A stretch of DNA of 64,000 bases from Xylaria sp. FL1777 (taxonomy: Eukaryota > Ascomycota > Sordariomycetes > Xylariales > Xylariaceae), in NCBI GenBank assembly GCA_022578965.1, contig MU400545.1:1-64000 (forward strand). The letters run 5' to 3'. The notes under the pieces are model-generated. The model was not told where the DNA came from, searched no databases, and saw nothing but the letters and a program-made list of their open reading frames with translations. This document shows positions 21,563-35,297 of the stretch, piece after piece. How positions within the stretch are numbered: the stretch's first letter is position 1; every line of letters starts with the position of its first letter. The translations under genes were made by a program, and so were the position numbers.

Positions 21563-24500
21563 ATGAAACCTCGTATTCGTTCAAAACCCATCGCTTCCGA
21601 GGCCATTATGTCTTATGACCAACCAATGGTCGCCGATTCCAGTAAGAACCAAAAGATAGACGGTGATTACGACCCTATGAGACTTTCCGAATGGCTCAAG
21701 GAAACAATACAGCAAAATAGTAGTGCTCAAGAAGGAAAGGTGTCTGGATCAGACGACAACGAATCACTTGCGCTCTACAGGCGCGCCAAGGAGGAGCAGC
21801 AGCAGGGGCAGCTATCCAAAGCGATTGACAAATACGTCCAGGTCATCCGGATACAGCTCAAGAGCCATCAACTCCGCCGGTCTTCACCCTCCCGCAAGGC
21901 TCTGAGGCAGATCTGCAAGATCCTGATCCAACTATTCCCGGAAATCGGCCCTTTAAGCTATTATGGAGTCTATGGGTGGCGGAACTCGGACACTCTAGTC
22001 ATAATAGATAAACTCGAAAATTCTGTTTCGAAGATGCCGCAATGGCCGTTGAACCTGGCCACAGTCGACGTATTGCAGACATTTGCAGATTATATTATGA
22101 AATGGTATACTCCCGAGTCGTTGAGCTGTGCTACACTCTTGTATGAAACGATCTTGAGCCTCCTCGACGGTGAGATCTCATCCTACGACAAAAGAAGAGC
22201 ATATATAGTGAAAGAGTTGGCCAAGATATATGTCGAGAAGCTAAGCAATTCATGGAGTTCGTCAAAGGCCATTTCCTCAGCTCAGCATGCCATCATCCAG
22301 GAAGGACGCCTAGAAATCGAGAAATGCAGCATTTCTCAGCGGATGCAGTTTTACCAGCACCTTGGCGCTCTCTACGTCCAACGTGCTGGTAAGGATCCAC
22401 TGTGTAGTGGCAGAGAGGGCGAGGAGATGTTACAGCGCATCTATAAGATGCAGAAGCAACTGTTTGGACTTGCCGACTACCGGTCTGTAAAAACAGTGGA
22501 TATTCTTTCTCGGTATTATGCTGGCCAAGGGGGAAGAGACATCGAAGCTGCGCAATTAATCGCAAATGTTCTTAAGGCTGATCGACCAGTTCCTCAATAT
22601 GAAGAGAATGTAAGAGAAATACGATATAGAAGAATGCAAAGAACAATCGAAGAGTCCAAGAAGGTACGGAATTTGGAACATCTCTCTCGGTATTATGCCG
22701 ACCAGGGGTGGGATAGAGACGCCGAAATTACGCAATTGATCGAAGACGTTCTTGGGGCTAATCGATTAACCCCTCAATACGAAGATAGTGATGAAGAGGA
22801 CGTCAAAAAAACACAGTATGAAAGAATGCGGAGAGCAATTGAAGAATACGAGAATGCAAGAGCTGAGCAAGGGGATAGAAGCGTCGGAATTACACAATTA
22901 ATCGCAGACGTCCTTAAGGCTGGTCGACCAACTCCTCGATACGAAGAGAGTGATGAAGAGGACGTCGAGGAAGCAGGAGATGAAAGAAAACGAAGAGCAA
23001 TTGAAGAATGCGAATCTTCCTTATCTCTAAAAGATACGAGGGCCACTGACCACAAGTATGTGTTCCGGCGTCTGGTTATGATCGACGGATTGCAAGGTCG
23101 GCTGATGTCACTATTGGCCCCTAAAAACTATGTCTGGGAAGACAGTCGGCTGTACCTCAGCGATATCACGAAGATTAGATTCCAACGCGTTAAAATCACC
23201 GACACACTCGAGAACTACCCAGTTCGCGTTACACGGTTAAAAAATGGTGAAGTAGATGTGCAAGTCCCAATCATTGCTCACCCTCTCTTAGCAAATAACG
23301 AAGCCATGACCGCAAGGGTATCCGACGTGATTTGTTCCGTTCGAGAATCGAATTTCTGCGAGTTACTCCGATCGGGCGCTATTGTAGATGATCTAGCCGT
23401 TCGACGCCGAATGCCTGCGAATTATATAAAAACATCTGATCTTTGGGGTGAGACAAGCGATATACAGCCAGATCTAACCAGGCCGGACATCGACCATGTA
23501 TTCTGGGTTTTCCCACGCGATCTGAATTTGGTAGCTGCAAGAGACCAGGTTCACGGGGTAAAGTCCCATCTTCCTAGAAATCCTCTGCACAAGTAAGCAA
23601 GCAAACTTACGTACCTGACTAGGAAAACGAAAAGCACAACCGTTTCTTCAGAGAGCGTCGTGAAAGGTGGCTAAGCTACCAATTCCAGAAATTACCTGAC
23701 CGGCCAGAGTGGATGGTTATTGTGAACGAATCCATAGAAATAAGGGATTGGGATGAGGTGCAGGAAACTTATCCCTACGCGGGTAGAGTCTCGAGCTGGG
23801 ACTGGACTTCGTCCGATAATTTGGTTTGTTCTATCAGTGAGGGCGAGGGCTCTAGAATATCTGTCGTGTGTCCATATGTGGCTTATGAAGAGTTGTGCCA
23901 AGTAACGGGGTTTAGGTGGGGGTTTACGTATGCCGATTTCGTACAGCAGTTGCGATGTTCTCAGCGTACGGGAAACCTTTCCAGGTTATTGGAAATTAAA
24001 AAGGCGATGTGCAAGGAATGGAGTTTTGACGCAAATGAAGAGCTCCCTACGATTCTAATCGACGACATACACCAAACGCACCATCAAAGCGGTCCTATTA
24101 GTGACGATGAGACTGAAGGTTTCTTCAACAATACCCCTGGAAGGGGTGTCTGGATTCACCACAAAAGCCTCGCGCCCGGATTCAACCTCGTCTCTTCCCA
24201 GTGGGTGGATTGGGAAACTTTCGTAACCAACGACAGCCCCCTAACAGCGGATTACCCAGAGTTGCGATCAGCAAATGGCGACTCTACCAAATTCCGAGGC
24301 TATATCAGTGGCAACTGGATCCCTGGAAACCTCGAAGGACGATACGCAATGGAAAAGGTATTCGTTGTTGATGCCGTCTTCACGACCAGCAAAGAACCTC
24401 GGAGACAGTGGGAGTTTGTCTTCTCCCAAAGCGCCTTCACTGAGAATTCCAGGGCGGAACGTAAGCCATATAGTATTTTCTTGAGTCGGTTAACGTTTAG

Positions 24501-24953
24501 AATAATGATCTAACCCTAGATCTACAGTAACCTCTATAGAAAAGCGATGCTTAATTGCCTCCCTCAATCCGTTAGTGTTCCGCTTTGCGAAGCCAGGTGA
24601 CCTACCTTATGGGGCCGCGTGGATCAGAAAGCGGAAGAAGAAACTTGGTAAGTCATGAACCGCCATTTCCGATCCTTCCCTATATCTGCACAAAGTGGAC
24701 AATAAAGTTCGTATCCCCTGGCTTAACGAGTATTATAGTACCAGAGCCGACCTTTGAAGACAATATGATGATTGAATTGAAAAGGCGGGAGAGAGTGATA
24801 TCAGATTACAAGAAGAAGAGGACGCAGTACCAAAATGATGATATGATGATAAATATGATCGAGACTGAACATAAACTCGAATTGAGGAAATGGGATGAGT
24901 GGGAACAAAATCAGAAGTCGGTGATTGAGAGCATGAAGCAAATGGCGAAGTAG
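21563..24953 (+). CDS. Large uncharacterised protein with internal repeats
   Basis: Four exons keep phase: 21563-23592, 23652-24460, 24528-24647 and 24739-24953, giving 1057 residues; an internal ATG at 21608 is an alternative start. I do not recognise the family. Residues about 60-110 look TPR-like (ALYRRAKEEQQQGQLSKAID). Residues about 315-490 carry three degenerate repeats of 54-60 residues (unit: YYADQGWDRDAEITQLIEDV; then RLTPQYEDSDEEDV). A mixed region, about 490-970, has no motif I know. The C-terminus is a charged helix with EDNMMIELKRRERVISDYKK, predicted coiled coil. No signal peptide or membrane helix is present. Exon 2 begins KERRERWLSYQFQ and exon 3 reads EKRCLIASLNPLVFRFAKPG. 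Related proteins in fungi are usually lineage-restricted. Confidence 0.7.
22511..23030 (+). repeat. Intragenic tandem repeat, three units
   Basis: Within exon 1 of the large unknown gene, three diverged units recur at 180- and 162-nt spacing, measured at ATCGCAAATGTTCTT (22559), ATCGAAGACGTTCTT (22739) and ATCGCAGACGTCCTT (22901). Spacing is a multiple of three, so the frame is kept. Units 2 and 3 add an acidic SDEEDV segment absent from unit 1. Confidence 0.75.
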
Positions 24954-25829
24954 GTGTGGCAACTATCCCTTTGAGGGCGGGCTTACCTGCATAATGCCCA
25001 GACGCTAAATAGGGGCTATTGAGCAAATCGGACAGAGGATCAAGGGCTTTTATGCACTTTTATTCAATAATGATTCCGGTTTAATCACCGAGGTTTGTCT
25101 AGGTAAATGGGTGTAGCTCCTAGGCAAGCATAGGTAGCAGTGTATATATTATTTTTGTAAAATAAAGCCTTTATAATTTAAAGTGCTATTATACCTTTAT
25201 TTTAACTGTAGAACTAAGCTTAGGCTTACTTATTCACGGGCTAATTAGCTTATTTATTTATTTCACTTTATGTTCATACGTGCTGTAATTATCCTTACTA
25301 GGCCATCTTCATCATGCTATTAAGCGATTAGGACTGTCGAACTGGGGCTGCCCCCTCGACTCTAAGATATATTAAAGGGAAAGGAAACGAGATTTAAGAG
25401 AGAAAAACGAAAGAATGCTTAATATTGAAGCCGTTGAAATTCTTTAGCAAAAATATAGTGTTCAAGGCTAATATGTCTTAGTGTAGCTACAGTATCTCAG
25501 TTTGCAGTCTTTATTCAGGGCTCATGCTAAATCAAGCTTTGGTGGCGTGTCGATCATATTACTGATTCTTACTGTAGAATACGTGCGTTGGTATGATATT
25601 TGACATGGTAGAAGTAAATTTAAAAATGATTCCCCGGTTGAACGATTGATACCTAGATGTTCTTCTAGACTAAATGGTCTTATCCTAAACTATACGAACT
25701 TAATTAACTTAAAAGCTCGTCTTTTCATGATCACAAACTTATTAGGTATTAGCAGCCTCGAAGGACTACTACCTAAATGATGCTGGTCTCGTAGTACCTA
25801 GCCATTTATGACATTGTGGCTTTGGCGAT
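24954..25829. other. AT-rich convergent intergenic region
   Basis: Strongly AT-rich from about 25130 to 25750, with no open frame of note. It is the 3' flank of two convergent genes and may include RIP-degraded mobile DNA, but no boundaries are visible. Confidence 0.45.
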
Positions 25830-27157
<1,328 letters not shown>

Positions 27158-27244
27158 CTTGGAAAATAGGCTGGATGAATTATTCTGCAGTCTATGAGTT
27201 GTGATGACAGGCTAAAATCTCATAGACATCGTCCCCATGCCCCT

Positions 27245-27253
27245 CTTTATATA
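27245..27253 (-). promoter_or_regulatory. TATA box of the subtilisin gene
   Basis: The minus strand reads TATATAAAG about 90 bp upstream of the ATG at 27157, a normal distance for a strongly expressed fungal secreted enzyme. Confidence 0.5.
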
Positions 27254-29851
27254 GATGCCTCGAGTCCATGACGACTTCATGGAGAGGACCAGAGAAGATG
27301 TTGCACAATGATTGCCAAGCTGTTCACCACACAGCCAAGAGTTGCTGAGTTTCCCGAATCGTCGAAATGAGAGACTTCAGGTCGGTTGGAATATGTAGAC
27401 TTCTAAGTACCAGTCAAAATGAGGAAGGAGTGAAGCCGACAGGCGTGGTGGAGGGCAGTCATGGCGACGGTCAGGAGACGATATCTTCTACTACGTACGC
27501 TAGTAACGCTCTTGGCAGCGAAGAGCGTTAAGATAGCGAACTGAAAGCTGAGCTGCATGATGCGTCAACAACTATCGGTTGCCATTGTGATACCAGGGAG
27601 AATCACAACATAAGCGATGGCGGCCGGTCACTTCCATCGTGGGTTCCAACTTCGTCATCAAATACGAAGTTAACGTTTGTGATATCCCTGGCTGTCTGGG
27701 ATAGCAGCCATCGCACAACTACTCGGAGGTCTCCGGATCAGCGTGTCTCGTGACTAAAGATTCCCGCGAGGCCGGGGCGGCCCCTTGGAGCGGATGGCTG
27801 AAGAAGCATGTATCCGGGGCATACATCTTCAGTGTAGGTACGGTAGTGCATGACACATGGAACGGATGGAGGCATCCCAGATGTGTGGGTGGCCATCGTT
27901 GAACCATGGGCGCATCAATCCTGTGAAGAGAGACTAGTGTTGCAACTCGACTATCTCTCAGATAGGAAGGCGATCGATAGGTAATCGTGAGGCTCGGTAA
28001 CCCGCTTAGAGTGAAAAAGGGAGGATAGATCTGAGCCGCTTTCATCACCAATCCTCGATCACTGGAGCCTTATTCATAAGCCAGTCTGTTTGAGTGGATT
28101 CGCTTACGACGCGGTAGGCGCCACGCTACAGAATATCAAGGGGCCTGACCTGAGTTCTGAGCGTGAAATTCTGCTGCAGGTAATTATTCGAGATACGTAT
28201 TGGGCGGGGTGATTATTTAGGATCGCCATGCACATCACTTCTCCATAAACGGTTATGACGGCGTTGGTGCCAATACTATTCCCTAGAAGAGACCCTGTCC
28301 AGATGAATTAGCTACTCCCACTTCGCATTAATTGATGATAAACCCGATGGCCCGGCCGGCAAATGATTGGCGGGAGGCTTATAGGGTTGGCTGGCATCTC
28401 TTGGCCATTTCTTGGCTGTTCTCGAATTAACTTCACAGCTGCCCTTTTAGTTGTGCCTCCGTGGACGCAGAACGCCCAGCCTTAATTGAGGATAAGTCAA
28501 GATTTCATCTAAATGGTACAATATGACGATGGGCGTATTTTGCCCCGTAGGCCGTGAATTCTGACTTATGGGGGACATAACTATGTATTCTATATATGAT
28601 ATGTTGCCTACATGTAGTCAAAGTTGGCAAATATGATGCAACCGGTGTCGGATATTTATCTTGATAAAGGCGATACATGATTGGACAGCTCAGATCAAAT
28701 CCCCTTGGCAAAAGGGTGTTGTCGATGCCAAGGAAACACAATACTACAGTCGTATCTATGCTAAAGCTATCGCTCATGCTTAGGAAAACGATATACGTCG
28801 ATAATGTAGCTGATGTCCATTCCAGACAGCAAGGTGGGTGGAGTTGTTCCTAATAGTCTGATTCACGTGCAATAAACAAAAGAGGCTAGTATATTTCTAG
28901 ACCACATTACGTTTCTTTCTAGCATTAAATTGGCCGCGCTCTCAAGGTTCTTGCTTTTCTATGTAGCTCAACGTCCTTCCCCTTTGGGTTTCAATTCAAC
29001 CTCTCATCAGCAATGGGAGCTCGGTGCTCATGCCATGCTGAGATCCTATGTGGTTTCATTGCTTCAACCCCTGGGGAAATATATCCTCCAAGGTGCATGC
29101 GTGGTGTACCGAAGAGGGAATATTCCGCCATATTTACGACTCTCCAAAGGCTATCAGGTTTTCACATGTGAGAAGTACTCAGAATACGCATTACACAAGA
29201 AGCTGATCTCGAGATCTAGAATCGAGCTTGGTGCGCCACTTCGCGAGGGAAATAACATGAAGAATCATTCTTAAATACCTAACTCTATACGCTGTTTACT
29301 ACCTTCATACTATATTGGAACGAGATCAGCTGTGAGAAATCATGATATTGTCTCTTATGACTTATTTCAGGATCTGATTCAAAGCCTCGCTGCGACCCAC
29401 GTTCACAGTATTCATCATGTTCCAGATTTAGCCCAATGGCCTAGAATACGTCGATATCACGGTGGCAATATCTATGAAGGTAGGAGCAGGTAAAAAAGTC
29501 CACACTGTGCATTAACACTTCCCTTACTCGGGAATGTAGCTGATCTGGGACGCGTGGGCTGAGACATATTTCTGAGAACAACCCGGAATCACCGAGTCAC
29601 ATAAGCAGCCATCCAATATATGAATTGAAATTTTAAATGGGAGGAGTAGAGTAATTCCCCATGCTTATATTGAAGCGGTTGCATAGTCATCTTGTTCAAT
29701 TATCAGTGATAAATAGCTCCTTAATCACCTAACTAATGAGCAAAAGTCATTGTGCGCTAAGAAAGTGGTAAAACCTAGAACCCGAAAAATCCCATGATTA
29801 TAATCTCAGACTTAGTGACTCAGCTATCCGTCTCTCTACTTTACCTCAATA
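27254..29851. other. Long intergenic region, no convincing gene
   Basis: About 2.6 kb. Open frames at 27719-28051 (minus) and 28930-29274 (plus) lack domains and good starts; the latter opens with TTG. I see no repeat with clear ends. Confidence 0.45.
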
Positions 29852-31467
29852 TTAAGAGCCTTTCCAAACAGCGACTAACAGGGCGTTGAATGATCCAGTG
29901 GGCTGGGTAACTCCTTCAAACTCAAAACGCTCATCCGCAAGTCGAAGTAAGTTTACCCAGTCTTCCAATTCTCTTTCCTTAGCATTCTGGATAGAAGTCA
30001 TCACCAAGTCAAAGCCTCTTAGCCGGAGATTCATTCCATTCGGTATTTGACCTGCTGGCATGACTGCATCGCTGATGATAACCTTTGATCCTGGTTTAAG
30101 GGCCGGGACAAGGCATCGTAGTATTTTGATACAGTACTTGTCCGACCAATTATGGAAAATCCAGCGGAAAAAGTAGACGTCAGCGCCGATAACCGGCTGT
30201 GGCATGAAGAAGTCATGAGGCATAAACTCGACGCGGCTTGCAACGTCTAAAGGAACATCCTTTCTCGCATCTTCGATAACTGGATTGAGATCTTGGACAA
30301 CAAACGAAATGGAAGGATTTTTGCGAGCAAGAGCAATGGAAACGAATCCTTGAGAGCCACCGATCTTGTGAGAAGATTCAGCCACCAATTCGTGAACAGT
30401 TTCATTGCAGTCTATAATAAGTAGTGAATTTACTCACATCTACTATCTTGCCACTGCCATGTTGCTCCCAAGGATAGTAATCCGTGACATACTTGAGGTC
30501 AAACGCCTTTCCTTTGGTGAATCCCTCCATCATGTTTGCGAAACGGGCTGAGCGTTCAGGAAACTCGGAGAGGAAGTCGTACAATGGCTTATCAGTATTG
30601 TTGGCCAAGCAGAAACCCTAAGTATGAAAGTTAGCACGCTAAATTGTCGCATTCGCCCTTGAACATGTAGCCAACCATAGTAATCAAGGCTTTCACCAGA
30701 GCAGCCTCTTTGATCTACTGACCGTTTCGGTTGGCTCTTCTGAGCCCGGGTATTTTTCCAATGCATTACAGGTATGAGCAGCCGCCTGCCAAAGCTCACC
30801 CGTGCATGCGCCAACATAGTCGTGAACCCCGGGATCTTGAGCGAGGAGACGCGATGCCGCGCTATGCGTTATAATACCTGGGCGCATCTCCTCAAATATC
30901 TTTAGTGCTACTGCGTAGCGCACTAGTTTCCGTGTATCTCCCTCAGTTAGACCCGACCGTTTGGCCATCGTCTCGAATGTCGTCTCGTCCCCAACTGGCA
31001 AGCTACGCGCTAAGCCGAAGCGCGTCACAGCTTGCAGCGGGAGTAAAGTGTTGGGCTGTATGAAATCCAACAATCAGATTGAGGAGATTTTAATCCCAGA
31101 TCTTGATCATGGTGATTGTAATACCCGTGGCGCATATCACCAGGTATACGACCAGGAAGTATCGTACTTGAATACAGAGTACAGATTCTCATTTCATGAA
31201 ACGAGGCGATATGAGAGCGAAAGGACTTACAACAAAGCTAGTCAAATAGTCCCTAGGTCCAAGAATCAGCTGACGGAGCTCAGCCGTGTCGTCAAGAATC
31301 GATTGACGCAGAGCCTGCATCTCAGGCACGTCCGGCACTGCACCGTAAAGTGGAGTATCAATACTATGAGAAGGATAGGGTAAGTCATTTGATGACAAGT
31401 ACTCGCAAATCTTAGCCGTATTAGCAGCTATCAGCATGCTTAGCTCAGAAATACGTGGGATAGACAT
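29852..31467 (-). CDS. SAM-dependent O-methyltransferase, fungal secondary-metabolism type
   Basis: Four exons, all phase 0: 31467-31231, 31055-30723, 30617-30438 and 30364-29852, giving 420 residues, normal for this family. The N-terminal dimerisation/winged-helix part has LLPLQAVTRFGLARSLP and a spliced GFCLANNTDKPLYDFL. The SAM site is KIVDIGGSQGFVSIALAR, formed across the last junction. Further landmarks are FRWIFHNWSDKYCIKIL (His-Asn-Trp typical of the catalytic His region) and KPGSKVIISDAVMP. It resembles sterigmatocystin 8-O-methyltransferase-like enzymes that methylate phenolic hydroxyls. The neighbouring UstYa/DUF3328 genes suggest a biosynthetic cluster. Intron 1 (about 175 nt) is long and its acceptor is the least certain. 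Confidence 0.88.
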
Positions 31468-31572
31468 GGAAATCCAGCTTGAAATTTGATGAAAATGAGG
31501 CTACGAGGAGAAAAGGTGGCGGTTGAGTAGGTGAGCGGTTGGAGGCGGTTCTCACTGAAGGAAAAATGCAGC

Positions 31573-31582
31573 CCTATTTATA
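31573..31582 (-). promoter_or_regulatory. TATA box of the O-methyltransferase gene
   Basis: The minus strand reads TTATAAATAG about 105 bp upstream of the start codon at 31467. Confidence 0.45.
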
Positions 31583-31928
31583 ATTCGCCCCATACAGGAT
31601 TGATTCTAAGTGCCCCTCTCTCAGGGCTACACAAGATACCTCCTTACCTACCTACCTACATGCAGTACATACATAAGTACTTAGTTGGCAAGGCGCATCC
31701 CCCCAAGATAGATAAGGCGGTAACAGACTATACGCGACACATTATGTACTTTCGCGGAACCATGTGACGTGAGCCCAATCGCCGGCTGAGCCCTGTATTC
31801 GGACTAATCCGCCATCCAAGATTATCTACACACAGCCTTGACTTGAGTCCCAGAGCCACTGATTGAATTGTTAAGAATGTGATGGGAGGTCTGAGTTCAT
31901 ATTATGTGTGATATTGCATTGTGTCGTC
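31583..31928. other. Intergenic between O-methyltransferase and UstYa-like gene
   Basis: The upstream flank of the O-methyltransferase meets the 3' flank of the UstYa-like gene on the same strand. Only short CCTAC repeats near 31640-31665 stand out. No gene. Confidence 0.5.
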
Positions 31929-32994
31929 TCATTCAGTTGGTCTAAGTAATTCTTCAGTAAACAAGTCAATACGACGATTCTGCGCCCATTCCACAATTTT
32001 ATCCCATTTTACGCATTGATGAAGAGACCCCAATTGCATTGATGGCACATCTACTTGATGTTCTTCGTCACGAATCCAAGAATATGGAACGATACTGACA
32101 TCCCCGTGGCATATTGCCGATTGTCGGATTTGCTCCAAACAATGCTCTGTTGATAATTAGAATATGAAACGTTGGTCAGCAAACGCAAAGAATTAGGGAT
32201 TCTTACCGACATGTCCCATTCGATGGACCCATTCGGATTCTGTGATATTTGGGTAGTAGTAGTCGCGATAAATCATTTTTCGCACACGTTTCTTCTTGAC
32301 TTAGTACCATGTCTAAAAACAGAGTGTGAAGACAATGGTAGCTGGACCACATACTATACAATGAAGCTCGTGATAGACTGCCATGGTAGCGACGTATCCT
32401 GAACCATCTTTCAGTTTTAAGGAGTCATATCCCAGCTGTTTCATCTCTTCAGGGAAGATCTTGAGGTTTATGCCTGCGTCATCATTAGATGCCATAGATA
32501 TTTGATCAAGTGCGCGTCTGTATACCTCTTAGTAGTCCAGACCAAGCTGCATCGGACTCAGGGTTCGGAAACCCAGCATAGAGCGTAGATCCGGGTATTG
32601 CATCGATAACTCGTGTTTCCCAGTCAATTGCATTCTGGGCTGGCGCTAGAATGGGTTTAGACATCGCCATCATTAACTCCAAGTCCTCCGATTCACAAAT
32701 TCAGGGCTTCTGAAGAATGAACTTACACCATAGAAGTGTGGCTCTCGAGTCGCCGCACGAAGGATAAGTGGAAATCAAGGTGAAGAACAAGATTGTATAA
32801 GTGATAATGATCACAACATGAAGTACCCAAGGGCATAGTTGCATATAAGCTCCCCCCCAAGCTGAGGTTCGAGAGTCAGTTGAATCCCATTGGGGTGATG
32901 AAGACGAGCGCTCATCTAGTGCGTTCAAGCATGCACTCGAGCCATCGCCGTTCAGGAATGGGGTTTTCTCAAGACCAAGAGAAGCTTTAGGCAT
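31929..32994 (-). CDS. UstYa/DUF3328 family oxidative cyclisation protein, copy 1
   Basis: Five exons keep phase: 32994-32727, 32645-32526, 32473-32355, 32291-32207 and 32146-31929, giving 269 residues. The N-terminal cytosolic stretch is followed by one membrane helix (WVLHVVIIITYTILFFTLIS, about residues 57-76). SPAQNAIDWETRVID lies at the start of the lumenal part, and the two family HxxHC motifs are present as YHELHC and HVEHC (the latter split by intron 4), followed by QSAICHGD and KMIYRDYYYPN. Characterised members (UstYa/UstYb, AprY) cyclise or oxidise ribosomal peptides and other metabolites, so this gene marks a biosynthetic cluster with the adjacent O-methyltransferase and the second copy at 37.9 kb. 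It appears intact. Confidence 0.9.
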
Positions 32995-33720
32995 TTTGAT
33001 CTAGATTGACTCTTATATAGTCTAAACAAAAGCCGTAAATAGCAAAAAAATGCTTAATGTCCTCGGATGCACTGCTTCTATGAGGTGGTCAGATATTCTT
33101 TTAGTGGACGTGAACAAAATGATTCTTTAGTTTACCGCAAAACTCAACCTACTACTAACCGACTATGACGGTGTACAATGTACTTTGCATAGCTTAGGAC
33201 TTCTAAAAACTTGTTGCATTTAAGTTCCTATGCAGCGGCTCATAACAAGGCTTGGTGTGTTGTAGCCGGGAGATGCAACCAGGGTGATGCAGGTCTGTAG
33301 GAGGGCCGGATGCATGGGAGTTTCTGCATGTTATGATAGAGTACCTAGGTAAGTGGGTAGCAATACCACGCGCGGATGCGCGTTCTTAGGGGGGTCCTTA
33401 AAATAGATACGGGATAAGGCTTCATAGCACCTAGAATTTGCGTTGGATCGTAGAGGTAACTACCTAGGTACTCACTGTGAACAGTACCTGCCAGAGCTCC
33501 GTTGAAACGTGAACGGCCTTTGCCTGCGCATATGTACTTAAGTATGCTATGCTACCTACCTGAGGTATCTCAGACAGTTATAATTCCGAATTCACTCCAC
33601 TCCTAGAGAACCTATCACACTCTAGTGGGGTTATACAATAACCGTCAGGTTAGCACAGTCTAATGGCGTCATTTTGCTAAGTGAACAGAACCACCCTAAA
33701 CAAAAGCACATCATTACACA
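32995..33720. other. Divergent intergenic region
   Basis: About 0.73 kb between the UstYa-like gene and the 7-TM gene. ACCTAGGTA-type palindromes occur at about 33343 and 33463. No gene seen; it probably holds both promoters. Confidence 0.45.
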
Positions 33721-35297
33721 ATGGCGCTCAGTCTACCCACAAACATAGTGATAATCACGTTGATTTTCTCGATACTAGCTCTCGTGTCGGTTGTCTTGAG
33801 GTTCTTCGCACGATACAACAACAGATCTCCCGTACTACTAGACGACCTTCTTATTGTTGGAGGACTGGTAAGCACTACATGCACTATCACTATGGATGAC
33901 TTAAAACTAACCTTGGTTAGCTATTCGCGCTGGGACTGTCCGTGTGCACCGTGTGCGGTATGCTTCATTCTTAAAGGCCAGAATGGCTTTTTTTTGATCT
34001 ACTTGACATTAAGCTTTATTTTACTCAAGCAATCGTTTTCTCCACTAACCAGTTTCTAGCCGTATACCTGGGGAATCTCGGCCGACATGTTTCTGTCAGC
34101 CCACAGGGGATTCCACAGTACGGCGTATGGATTAATAGTCTGTATCAAGTGAGTTTTGGTTGATTAACGTAGCGGACATCTGCTCGATAACTAGCATTTG
34201 CTGACTGTGGCTACTTCTAGGCGTTGTGGGCTGGCTTGTTGATACAGATCTTGGCTTTCGCATTCATAAAGGCCTCGATCGTTGTGTTCTATCGGCGGAT
34301 ATTCCGAGGGAAGTGGTTTCGCCGTTCAACCACCGTCATTATTGTGGTTATTTATTCGTGGACCATCTCCTTCTTTTTCGCCTCCCTGTTCCAATGTATT
34401 CCTGTTTCTCAGGGGTTTCTTCCTACTTGGGAGAGAACGGGCAAATGTTATGATCCGCATCCGATGTTTGTATCGATGGCCTCGACCAACCTGTAAGTGA
34501 AGGTACTCCGAACCATTTTCTCTTCCATCAGCGACCCTCAGCTTTCTCCAGGAGGATAGGAGTAAGATGATGGGCTTTGTTGTTCAATCTGCTTGCAGAT
34601 GAATTCTGAACTAACCTTGATCACAAGTATTATCGATATAGCCATTTTAGCGATCCCTCAACCTCTAGTTTGGAGGTTGAACATGCCAAGGAGGCGCCGG
34701 GTTCTAATTAGCCTGGTGTTCTTGCTGGGTGGTTTCTACGTATTCATTCATATTGCTCCAGGATATGTAACAGCTACTCTTCTAGCGATGCTTACCTGGT
34801 GCAGCATTGTTGGTGTTAGTGCAGCGCGAATCTACTTTTTCCACTCGATCGTGGCGAATCCCAGGCTTTGGTTTGACGTAACGTGTAGGTCCTCTCGCGG
34901 AATAGGATGCCCTCTGGATATTATCCGACGACAAGCTATATGACAGATACATTTTCAATAGCTAATCACAATATTTAGATAACACGGCAGCGGCATTTTA
35001 TTGGACCAACCTTGACACTTGCGGTAGGTTGTTTCCATCTAGTTTATCATACTATGGTGATGCTTTCGCGGGTCGCTGACTGGTAGTGCTGTCACAGTGG
35101 CTGTAATATGTGCCTCTCTCCCGTCAATTCATCCACTTCTGGTACACCTTTCCCCGGGGAAAATTCTACGAAGCTTTGCAAGCATGGTATCTATGCGCTC
35201 CTCAAATCGTATCAGTTCAACCCCTCCACCGGAGAGTGAGTTTCAGCTTCATACTATGAAAACTTCATCAACTCTCGGTCTGAATGAACCAGCATGA
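33721..35297 (+). CDS. Rhodopsin-domain (PTH11-like) seven-transmembrane protein
   Basis: Exons by phase: 33721-33867, 33921-33957, 34060-34148, 34221-34492, 34628-34884, 34979-35023 and 35098-35297, about 348 residues. A 54-nt in-frame stretch, 34732-34785, begins GTTTCT and ends CTAG; if it is an intron the protein is 330 residues and fits the family better. Visible helices include IVIITLIFSILALVSVVLRF, DDLLIVGGLLFALGLSVCTV, IQILAFAFIKASIVVFYRRI, TVIIVVIYSWTISFFFASLF and NLIIDIAILAIPQPLVW. The R/K-rich loop after helix 5 and YNTAAAFYW before helix 7 are family landmarks. Function is generally unknown: receptor-like or cluster-associated membrane protein. It sits inside the putative UstYa cluster. 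Confidence 0.8.

Noticed and set aside
28930..29274. Plus-strand frame of 114 codons
   Set aside because: It opens with TTG, has no recognisable domain, and no upstream exon or promoter feature supports it.
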